A stretch of DNA of 64,000 nt, from contig SNVD02002538.1 of NCBI GenBank assembly GCA_013180625.2, positions 372,001-436,000 on the forward strand, written 5' to 3'. Both the position numbers and the translations under genes were made by a program. The notes below the pieces were generated by a model. It searched no databases, was not told the origin of the DNA, and saw only the letters and a program-made list of their open reading frames with translations. Position 1 is the stretch's first letter, and each line of letters opens with the position of its first letter. Positions 36,537-48,100 of this stretch are shown piece by piece. The stretch comes from Boswellia sacra (taxonomy: Eukaryota; Streptophyta; Magnoliopsida; Sapindales; Burseraceae).

Positions 36537-38640
36537 AATGTTTTTCACTAGTCTTTGTTTCAGGATCTTTAATGACTTGATTCCAAGCTTAATTGAATTT
36601 CTACCTTCCTGCCTGCATGTCATACTACTACTTGCTCTTTCACCACAGCTGTAATCTCTTTCCTTTTTGTTTAATTTATCTGATTCGATTGCTTTTTCAG
36701 CTTGTACTGCACGATTTGGTTCTCAATTTTCTTCTTATATAGTTCTCGACGTGGTTATTTACATAATTTACGTGGGTTTATGTCTTCAATTGTAAGTTTT
36801 TTCGGAGCTCTGGTGAGTTGTTAGTTTGCTTTAGTGCTTAGCTATGAATCTTGAATCTTAAGAGCTCTCTGTGTCTGAGATTCGTATTAGTTAATTGAAT
36901 TATTTTATGTAAGGTAAATTCTATGTAAGTGTAAATATAATTATGAATTTTTTTTGGTAACTTACTTAGATAACCTAATGCTTCCTTGTTGGAAGAATTG
37001 AAGACAGAACATGTAGAGAGTGGCTGTATTAGGTTCGTAAAATATTGTGGAAAGAATCTTATAAATCAATTCCTTGATTGTCTAGCTTCGGAGTTTGATA
37101 GGTCTAGATGTTTCGTAGTTAGTTTCAAAATTCTGGCCATAAGAGCGAAGTCAGCGAATCTAAATTTAGTAATAGCATGTGTTAGGGGAAATGGAGGAGT
37201 CCTTCAATGCAATGGAAAATTTCATGTAACAAGAAGAGAAGATGCTTTACTTCATCTTTGGTGAATGATGATATAGACAATGCTGGTGCAAGAACGTGAA
37301 TCTTTGTCTGGTTGTTTTCCGTTTCCTGAGACTCAGACGTTTAGACTCCTTTTTGCTTCCATCTGGTGCTGAAAGTTAAATAAAAGAAAGAAATGAAATG
37401 TAAAACGAGAAGGGAGGGTATCAAAAGAAGATTTTTGGTGCCTTTCCTTCTCAATATTTATTTTTGATTAAGCACGTCATCTATTATGGCGAGTTTGGGT
37501 GTGAAATATTGTGATTTTGCGCTCACTCTTTCTTCTGTCATCCGTAATCCAAATAATGGAATATTTCTCTTTTTCTCTTGTTGTACTGGTACGATGAGCA
37601 GATAATGTTCTCGAAATCTTCATTCTTATTGTCATAGTATAGTTTACCTTGAGGGTTTGGCTCCCGTCCTGTTGCATTGAACAGAATGGCTAATTGCTGG
37701 AGCAGGATCAGAAGGGAAGCCACACCCCTTCCATAAATGTGTAATTTCAAATGAGTGAAGTCTGATCAATGTAGTGGGGCATGTTCACCTGAGAAAAAAG
37801 TTGGTACCTTACTTAGTGGTTGTGACACTTAGTGTAATAAGATGCACTAGCTACAAGAACTGTTTCAAAGGACCTTTGACCTTAATCAGTGTGACCCAGA
37901 TACTGGAACTTTAGTCTACACCCACTCACTTGCCTTAATGGTCATTAATTTATTGCTTAGACTGATTAAAGAAATGTCAGTTACCTATTTTGGGTTAGTG
38001 CTCAGAATCTCAGTAAACTGGTTGGTAGACTACCATAAATGCTCATCCTAAACTTTGGGCTTTAATCCTTCCATTGAAGGATCCAACCGTCAGCAACATA
38101 ACTTAAAGGATGGGCCAATGGGAGCAATATATGGTATGTAAATATAATGGTGGTTTTTTATATGAATATTAAGAAGAGCACAATAAATGTGGTTGTGGCA
38201 AATAGATTGGAGCAGATGGCAAAAGGACTTAAGGGAGATCATTTCATCGTTGAATACCTATTAAGTTTACGTACAATTTCATGGTACTTTATAATTAGTG
38301 GGTATGAGTGGTAATTAGTTATTTGATATATGATGATTCAGTTTAAGGATGAGTGAATGGCCATAAGTAACAGCTTTCATACTAGGCTGAAGTTGAAATA
38401 GATAACATAAACAATACTCTTTTGTTCACACTTGTAAGTTGTGATAGTCCTTCAGTAATTTAAAGTCATTGCTTATATTGATGATTGGCTTACAACCTCA
38501 TTTTATTATCAAATAACAAAGTAATTGCTTTGCTTATTTGTTGACGGTAGTAATGGCAGGTAATTTCCATACATAAATTTAGTGTCTGATATTTGCAGTT
38601 TCTTGATATGATGTTTTCAGGTGCTTTATAGATTTTTGCA
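36537..38640 (+). other. Leader intron of the GBF1-like gene
   Basis: About 2.1 kb between the GTAAGT donor at 36531 and acceptors just before the coding exon (candidate TTTGCAG at about 38599 and TTTTCAG at about 38621). Only short, unrecognised ORFs are inside. A long first intron in the 5' UTR is common in plant bZIP genes. Confidence 0.5.
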
Positions 38641-38692
38641 AGGGATCAGGTCATAAAGTCTTGAAATTACTTCATATACTAAATTCATCTGA

Positions 38693-41440
38693 ATGGGAAC
38701 TGGAGAAGAGAGCACACCTACTAAGCCTTCTAAACCAGCTTCTTCAACTCAGGTCATACCTCTCTCTCTCCTCTCTCACCCTTTGTCCCGACATGGTTCC
38801 ATGCAAGTTCACTGATTTTCTCCTCTGCATTTGCAGGAAATACCAGTTACACCCGCGTATCCTGATTGGTCAAGCTCTATGCAGGTTTAGATTTTCGATA
38901 GACATGTTGCACTGTTTTTTAATAAAATATCATGATAAATGTTCTGCCAGAATAAGTAATTTTGGTTAGGAGCTTATGTTTTAGCTCTTTGTATAGGCTT
39001 TTTATGGACCTGGGGCTACGGCACCTCCCTTTTTCGCCTCAACTGTTGCTTCTCCGACTCCTCACCCGTATCTGTGGGGAAGCCAGGTGAATACTCCTTT
39101 TCTTTGTATTATTGATGTGTGTGTATGTATCCTTACAGTAGCATGTCTTTTTCATATCAATCGGAAGGATTTTTATTTATATTCTTTTGAAATCTTTCAG
39201 CATTTAATGCCTCCATATGGGACCCCTGTTCCATATCCAGCTATATATCCTGCAGGGGGAGTTTATGCCCATCCTAACATTGCTACGGTAAATTAATTAT
39301 AATTGTGTTTTGATGTAAACTCATTTATAAATTTCCAGCGTGTTCAGATCCTTTCTCATTTTCCTGGTTGCTTTTATCATTATTCTTTAATGCATCCTAG
39401 TATGGCCGTTTTCCTTATTGCCTTTTTTTTATTAATTTATTTTTTCAGACTGCAACCTCGGCACCAACAAATGCAGAGATGGAAGGCAAAGGCCCTGAAG
39501 GAAAGGACCGGGCTTCAGCTAAGAAACCTAAGGGAACCTCAGGGGGCAAGGCTGGAGATACTGGCAAGGCAGCTTCAGGTTCTGGAAATGATGGTGTCTC
39601 TCAAAGGTGTTTTAGTCTTGCAACAATCTACTTAACATGTTTGTATTGTATTTTAAAATATTCCCACGGCTTTGGTTCTTTTAGTGATGATTGTAATGTT
39701 TCTTGTTTGCAGTGCGGAAAGTGGTAGTGAGGGTTCTTCAGACGCAAGTGATGACAATAATCAGCAGCAGGTATCTGTTTACATATACCTTTTTTCATTT
39801 TTAGTCTTTGTATATAAATAATTAAATTGAAAAGGCTAAAAGAACTTGCCAATGCACTTGCAACCCCCTGGGAACTGTAGAATTTTAATTTTCCACCGTA
39901 ATTTTACCTAAGATGCCTCACCCCTTTTTAACGAAGAAAACAACAACCCAGCATTATAATTAGCGAAGTTAACAGTATGATTTTAACTTCTACCATTTAG
40001 ATGCCTAATTTTTCTTTCTTTAGGAGTTTGCTGCGGGTAAAAAGGGGAGCTTTGACCAGATGCTTGCAGACGGTATGTTTTCATTTAGTTGTTCCTACCT
40101 AACTATATTTTGCTGGTAATCTAATTACAAATAACTTTTTTCTCAGCAGCCAATGCACAGAGTAACACTACTGAAGCAGCTTCTGTGTCTGGAAAGCCTG
40201 TAGCTTCTGTGCCTGCAACTAATCTTAATATTGGGATGGATTTGTGGAATGCAGCCCCTGCTGCTGTTGGAGCTGCAAAAATGAGATCAAACCCAGCTGG
40301 GGCTTCAGGTACAGCTGCTCCTGCAGCAATAATGGGACGTGAAGGCATAATGTCCGACCAGTGGATTCAAGTATGAGCCTTGCAGCTAGTTCTTACATTT
40401 CTTTTGGGCATGTTTAATTAGTAATTCAACTTATCTAACAATTAGGAAAAATGTGTTAATGCTGCAACTTGGGATGTGCGTCTACTCAGACACTTTGTCT
40501 TCGCCTTCAAAGGCTCTTGGTTGCTTGTGCAATGAGTAATGCGACATCTACAATCTATTTACAACCAAATCTTCTTATAATCTGAGTTGGTAAAAATTCA
40601 CTAGAGGAAAAAAAATCAAAATGAATAAAGATAATTATATCTTTAGGAAGATTTTGTCAACTTAGATTTTAAGAAGAGTTGGTTGTGAGTGGGTTGTAGG
40701 AATAATATTATTCTTATGTAAGTTGCCATCATTTTGTAGTTTGGAATCATTTATTCCCTTTGGCTGCCTCATTGGAAGGCTAACTTAGCATTATGCTTAA
40801 GTTTTGTTTTGAAGGAAGGCATCAGTGCACTTGTATTAGGCTTGTCAAGAGAGTCCTATAATTTTTTTCTTTTTCTTTTTCTTTCACTCTGCACTCCTAC
40901 AGGATGAACGAGAACTCAAAAGGCAGAAAAGGAAGCAATCTAATAGAGAGTCAGCCAGAAGGTCAAGATTACGAAAGCAGGTACAGTGTTGTCCTTCTCT
41001 CTTTCATTTGCTTGCATGGAAGTGCGTCCATATTTCTTCACCAAGTTATCATCATTTATTGTCACAATAGGCTGAATGTGAAGAACTACAAGGTAGGGTG
41101 GAATCTTTGACCAGTGAGAACCGCAACCTTAGAGAGGAGTTGCAGAGGCTTTCTGAGGAATGTGAGAAGCTTACATCTGAAAATAGTTCTATCAAGGTTT
41201 GATGAATGCTTCCCTTCTGTTTGATTTTGACTTTGTTCATTCAGTGATGGAAAGAAAAAACTACCACGTTGAAGACAAATGGCATGTGTATAAGATGAAA
41301 ATAGTCCTAATGTGAGTGTTTTTTCGCTTCAACAACAACAGGAGGAATTGTCTCAATTGTGCGGACCAGAGGCGGTAGCCAACCTTGAAAAGAGTAACAC
41401 TACAGTTGCTCAGTCGCGCCGTGACGAGGGAAGTAGTTAA
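38693..41440 (+). CDS. GBF1: G-box binding factor 1-like bZIP transcription factor, complete CDS
   Basis: Nuclear bZIP factor binding CACGTG, in the light/ABA-responsive group G. Exons 38693-38752, 38837-38884, 38997-39086, 39201-39287, 39449-39606, 39713-39770, 40024-40072, 40147-40370, 40903-40980, 41071-41196 and 41342-41440 join in phase to 358 residues. The N-terminus (about 27-95) is the Pro-rich MFMR region ([34 protein letters not shown]). A Ser/Gly-rich acidic middle contains SFDQMLADA and NLNIGMDLW. The basic region (259-284) has [19 protein letters not shown] and is followed by a leucine zipper in exon 10 and a conserved tail, [10 protein letters not shown]. The coding exon structure matches GBF1 of Arabidopsis (315 residues); this protein is longer in the middle. 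Exon 8 has a CAGCAG tandem acceptor. A MITE sits in the intron at 40543-40700. Confidence 0.95.
40543..40700. repeat. MITE copy inside a GBF1-like intron
   Basis: Left end CGACATCTACAATCTATTTA pairs with the inverted right end CCTACAACCCACTCACAACC; inner TTCTTATAATCTGAGTTGGT pairs with TGTCAACTTAGATTTTAAGA. It lies in the 532-bp intron between the exons at 40147-40370 and 40903-40980. Confidence 0.75.
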
Positions 41441-42114
41441 TAGTATAAAAACTAAACACACCTACGATTCGAATACAAGGATAACTTTCAGCTCAGACCA
41501 GAAGTTTCTAAATCTCCCGGGATTGGTGAACTTGGCCTTTATGAGCGTAGAACATTTATTTCTCTTACTAATATATACCCGTCGCCCGACCTTTGTAGCC
41601 GTATTATTTATCCATCGATTTGGAGGCAATTGAAAATATATTTCACTTACCATTTCTATGGGGTCTTCGTTTGTCTATTTATTTACTTGTTATTTGTCAC
41701 GTATGTACAAAGATGGAATCGGTTGCTTTAATTCATGATGTCTAATATGGAAAGACTTATTTGCCACGAATTTGAATTAAATTTACAGTAGAAAATCTCA
41801 AAAGGGATTATCATGGAATCTCACATTTGCGACGTAAATCTCAAACTTTTTATTAGAAGATCAATAGAAGGGTATGGCACGAACATCCTTTACAACGGCA
41901 ACCTACCAATAAAACAAGCTACGGTTGATAACACGAGGAGGAGGAGCAAAATTTGCAAACTGTGCACGGGAATGGAAGCCGCATCTCAGACCACATTTGA
42001 GGGCCTGGAGCTTGTGAGAGACTAAGAGGTGAAACACAATGGAAGGCCGATTTAAAGCAATTAAAAAAGCTACCTCATCAGCAGGGGAAAGAAGGCTTCA
42101 GAACATCATAAATA
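41441..42114. other. Convergent 3' intergenic region
   Basis: Lies between the GBF1-like stop codon (+) and the HVA22K-like stop codon (-), so it should hold both 3' UTRs. No gene is seen. Confidence 0.5.
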
Positions 42115-45100
42115 TCAATTATTATGATCATGATCATGATCATGATCAGGCTCCGTATCTGAGATTGTCCGAGCTGGGCCCTCAATTGCATTGGTTCCAT
42201 CGGGTTGATTTGGTGTAACAGCAGCGCCCCTCAACATTTGGTCCACTGATCCAGAAAACATGTCAAAATAGTTTAATTCGTCAAATATGGAAACTGGTGA
42301 GACGAACAGAGCGCAAGCATTAAAAGTCAAAAGTCAGGCTGACACTTACCTGATCCAATGATCTTTATGGTTATGGTCTTTGCAAATTGAATTTCAGCTT
42401 GGTGTGAGCTGATGAGTCTAACCTGCAAATTTGAGCAAACAGGAGGACCTCTTTAAATCTACCCATCATCAGGATAAGTAATTTATGCACATATATTCAT
42501 GACGATTAAATAATACTTTTCTAATCAACCAAATGGATAAATAATACTCCACAACGAGACAGAAAAAAAATAGACAACATACCATTTCATGATATGTAAA
42601 GCCCACAAATTGATCAACTCTGGCTTGATGCCTCAACAAGAATGGACGAAGGTGAGTCCTGTATAGTTGCTTTGCACCCTGGAGAAAAGCAAATCAGACT
42701 CTATCATTATGAGATAGCCCCTGCCACATGTTAAGGTATAAGAAGGTGCATAACCATCTTTGATGCCTGATGGAAGCAAATCATCACACACACACACACA
42801 CAGATATACAGGGTGGAATAACGACATCAACTGAAGAACACATGTAAAATTGATTAAAAGTGAGTCGTTATCGATTCTTTGCTATATTATTACTTACATC
42901 AACAGATGGAAGTTGAAGCCAAACAAGAAACGCAAATTTCAGGTGATAATACATCGGAAACCTGGAACATGGACAAAAGGTTTAGGGAATACATCGTGTG
43001 GACATAGATATGCATTAGATATATGCATGGGCACATGTTTTGGAGCAGATGTGAATGTACATATTTTTTGTAATTAAGATTTAGCAGTCACTGTCGCATA
43101 AGCCAGCCATAGGGTTCAAAACTTAACCAAGAAAGAAGCTTGTCTGAAAACACTTCCACAATGCTGAACGATCCATAAGCTGCAATTGTGAGAAGACATG
43201 TAATATTAAAAATTCATCAAGGAAGAACTACGATTCCATCCAAGTAATTAAAAGATTACTGGCATCCTCTGACAGCAAAAGAGAAACTATATGCCTGACT
43301 TGATATCGGGCATAAATTACACAATTAACATCCCAGAACCAATAATTTAAGAGATAGATTAAAAAATTAATCAAGGTCACATGCTCATAACAGGTCCACA
43401 ATCTACTCTGCTGCAATCATTATTCATTTATCCAGAAAGACTTGCATGGATTAATAAATATGACTCAGTATAAGAAGCAAATAAGATGAATATAATCAAA
43501 TATTATAGCCAGAACTTGTACAATTAGTCAACATACTAAACATTACAAAGCTACCTTTGTATATAATTACATATTGTTCTCTACTAGAGCTAGCTGAAAC
43601 TAAAACAGCCTACTTTGCTCTAGACAATATTCAGTGGCCTAAAAGTAGATAGCTCATTTGGATTAACAGTTATTCATAGAATTGTACATTTCTCAGCATC
43701 CTTCTTAATGAAAAGTGAAACAACCCTAACACATTCCTTAAACCCTGAAATTGGTAAAGAAGAGACTTCCTATATGTTTCACCATAAAAAGAGCATGCCA
43801 TTCATAGATCAACATAAATTAAAGAGCTATTTTTTTTGCTTGCAACATCTATGCGAAACCAGCTATCCATTCCCTCTTCAGACAACTAATACAAAGCATT
43901 CTAACATTGAAAAAAACAATTAAAAAATAAAAATAAATAAAAACTCAAGCATGAATAAGGCCTCTCCATCCAAGGAAAATGCAAAAATAGCCAGGTTGAG
44001 AGGCTGCTTTCAGTTTTAACAAAATCCTAACTTATTTACTGTTTAACTGAAACTCTCTAATTTCCTCTTTTTTTTTTTTTTTTTTTTTTTGGCCCAACAC
44101 TTGACAAACATTTAATATAATTAAACAAGCATCAACAATGCTCATCAACTCGGTAACTTACTAGACACTTGTCTAGAATAGTGATGCTCAACAGGCGCAT
44201 AGAAAGACGTTGAGTTGTTGATCAACTTGACACTTGGTTAGCTAGTAAAGAAATATAATCAGTGAAGATCTCACATGTCAACATACTAAACATTACAAAG
44301 CTACCTTTGTATATAATTACATATTGTTCTCTACTCCCAGCTACCTGACACTAGAACAAGCTACTTTGCTCTAAACAATATTCAGTGACTTAAAATAGAT
44401 AGTTCATTTGGATTAATAGCTATTTGTTGAATTGTACATTACTCAACATCCTTCTTAATGAACAGTGCAACATCCCTAACACATTCATCAAACCCCGTGA
44501 ATGGTAAAAGAGGGATTCCTTTTATGTTTCACCACAAAAAGAGCATCCCATTCATAGATCAACATAAATTGAAGAGCCATTTTTTGGCTTGCAAGATCTA
44601 GGTGAAACCAGGTATTCATTCCCTCTCCAAACAACTAAGACAGAGCATTCTAAAATTGCAAAAAGTAATTAGAAATTATAAATAAATCAAAACTCAAGCA
44701 TGAAGGTCTGTACAGCCTTAGATGTACCATGGAAAATGCAAAAATAGCCAAGTTAAGAGGCTGCTTTGAGTTTTAACAAAATCCTAACTTTTTTACTGAT
44801 AGGTCCATGGCTAGACCCCCAATTAAGTTCACTTATTCTAGGTGCAAGAAGTGAATTTTGATTAGGCATTTGTTTTTTTCCTTTTGCTTTTTTGTTGTTA
44901 AGTTTGTTATGTTGATAATAAGGCTTGTGGAATGGGAGTTAGTTATTTTGCTGCTGAGTTGGAAAGGAGGGGTAGTTAGTTAGAGACTATTAAGGGAAAG
45001 AGAGAGAGAGAAAGGACTGGGAGGAATTCTGTTAGAATCTTGTTCTGGGGAGAGCTGGCAGACCTCTCGAAAGTCTGCTGCCTTACTCTACTGTATTCTC

Positions 45101-48100
45101 TAATTTTCTGGAATATTGAGATGGGATTTCCAGAATAGTTTCTACTCTAGGTGCCACTATTCTAATTTCTTTTCTTTATTCCTGCTCTGGTTTGCTATTT
45201 GTGCTGGTGTGAGGAAGAACATAACATTTACTTTCTAAACAAACTTTCTATTTTTTTTAATTTTAAACTGCCTAACACTTGACAAACATTTAATACGATT
45301 CAACAAGCATCTAACATTGCTCAACAACTCGACAACTTACCACACACTTAATATAGTGATGCTCGACAAGCGTCTAACAAGACATTGAGTTGCTGATCAA
45401 CTCGACACTTGATTACCTAGTAAAAAAAATATAATCAAAGCAGATGTCACATGTCAACATACTAAACATTACAGAGCTACCTTTCTATATAATTCTCTAC
45501 TCCAGCTACTTGAAACAGAACAACCTCCTTTGTTCTAGACAATATTCAGTTACTTAAAATAGCTCAATTGGATTAATATCTATTTATCAAATACATTTCT
45601 CAACATCCTTCTTAATGAACAGTGGAACATCATCTCTAACGCATTCATAAAACCCTGAAAATGTTAAAAGAGAGAATCCCAATATGCTTCACCAGAAAAA
45701 GAGCATCTTATTCATGGATCAACATCGATTGAACAGCCAATCTTTTGCTTGCGAGATCTATGCGAAACCAGGTACCCATTACCTATTCAGATGACTAATA
45801 CAAAGATTTCTAAAATTGAAAAAAAATAAATAAATAAAAACTCAAGCAAAGCATGAAGAAGGCCTGTACGTCAGTACATGTACTATGGAAAATGCACAAA
45901 TAGCCAAGTTAAGAGGCCACTTTGAGTTTTAACAAAATCCTAACTTTTTAATGTCTAACCAAGCACTATAATTTTGCCTAAGACTGAACAAGCATTTAAT
46001 ATAATTCGACAAACATTTAATATAATTTGACAAGCATCTAACATTGCTCAACAACTAGACAACTTACTACACACTTGTTTAGTGTAGTAGTGCTCAACAT
46101 GCATCTAGCAAGATGTCGAGTTGTTGATCAACTAGACACTTAGCTAGTAAAGAAATAAAATCAAAGAAGATGACGTGCCAAGATACTAAACATTACAGAG
46201 CTACCTTTGTATATAATTACATATTGTTCTCTACGCCAACTACCTGAAACCAGAACAACCGACTTTGCTCTAGACAATATTCAGTGACTTAAAATAGAGA
46301 GCTCATTTGGATTAATAGCTATTTATTGAATTGTAAATTTCTCAAAATCCTTTTTAATGAATAGTGAAACATCCCTAACACATTCCTGAAACCCTGGCAA
46401 TGGTAAAAGAGAGACTCCCTATATATTTCACCATAAATAGAGCATTCCATTCAAAGATCATAAATTGAAGCCATTTTTTTGCTTGCAAGGTATATGCAAA
46501 ACCAGGTATCCATTCCCTTTTCAGATGACTGATACAGATCATTCTAACATTGAAAAGAATAATTAAAAATTATAAACATATATAAACTAAAGGATGAAGA
46601 AGGCCTGTACATCTGCATATGTAAAATGGAAAATGCAAAAATAGCCAGGTTAAGATGTTGCTTTGAGTTTTAACAAAATCCTAACTTTTTTACTTTCTAA
46701 CCAAACTCTCTAGTGTTTTTTTTTTTTAACCTAACAGTTGACAAACATTTAATATAATTTGACATGCATCTAACATTGCTCAACAACTTGACAACTTACT
46801 ACACACTTATTTAGCATAATGATGCTCGACAAGCGTCTACCAAGACGTCGCGTTGTTGATCAACTTGACACTTGGTTAGCTAGTAAAGAAATATAATCAA
46901 ATAAGATGTCACATGCCAACATACTTATTACAGAACTTCCTTTGTCTATAACGGGCATATTGTTCTCTAATCCAGCTACCTGAAACCAGAAAAACCTTCT
47001 TTCGTCTAAATAATATTCAGTGATCTAAAATAGATAGCTCATTTGGATTAATAGCTATTTATCGAATTGCACATTTCTCAACATCCTTCTTAATGAAGAG
47101 TAAAACACCCCTAACGCATTCATCAAACCCTGAAAATTGTAAAAGAGAGAGACTCCCCACATGCTTTTCCATTAAAGAGCATCCCATTTGTGGAATATCA
47201 TAAATTGAAGAGGCATTTTTTTGCTTGCAAGATCTATGCAAGGCCAGGTATCCATTCCCTCTTCAGGCAACTTATACAAAGCACTCTAAACTTGAAAAGA
47301 ATAATTGAATATTTTAAATAAATAGATAAATAAAGACTTGCACGAAGAAGGCCTATACATTAGTATATGTACTATGGAAAATGCAAAAAATAGCCAAGTT
47401 GACAGACTTCTTTGAGTTTTAACAAAATCCTAACCTTTTTACTGTCTAAACAGACACTCTAATTTCATTACCTAACACTTGACAAACATTTAATATAATT
47501 CGACAAGCATCTAACATTGCTTGACAACTCGACAACTTACTACACGCTTGTCTAGCGTTATCTAGTGATACAAAGACAAACGTCTAGCAAGGTGTCGAGT
47601 TGTCAATCAACTCAAAACTTGGTCAACTAATATAAAGATGTTAGAATTTCACCAAAACTCAAAGCTGTTATCAAGAGTTTACTGCTTTCTACATTTTCCA
47701 AAAGAGAACAAAGGAGCAATAATATACAAGAAAGCAAAAAACAAACATCAACTTCACAACTCAAAAGTTATGGAAATCAATAAAAACCCCAAATACAGAA
47801 TAATAGAAATGAAAATGAAAATGCATACACACAGACTCCTAACATGCCCAATACATGAGCGGTCACGCCCCAAAATCTCTAATACAAATACCTCAGGTGT
47901 GATTAAATGTGTAAAAAAATATAGGCTTTTTTTTTGGGGTCATTTCCAAAATTCTTAATCATCTAGTTTATCATTTAAATATAAAATTAAAAACTCCCTA
48001 ACTAATTTTCAAGTACCATACATCGCTTCATCATTTTTCAATAAATCCAACACATACAATATTATAGAAATAAAATATAATATAAATCATCAAATTATCT

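Noticed and set aside
47638..47958. 106-codon plus-strand ORF
   Set aside because: Covers antisense intron, the duplicated exon edge and the foldback terminus; no protein signature.
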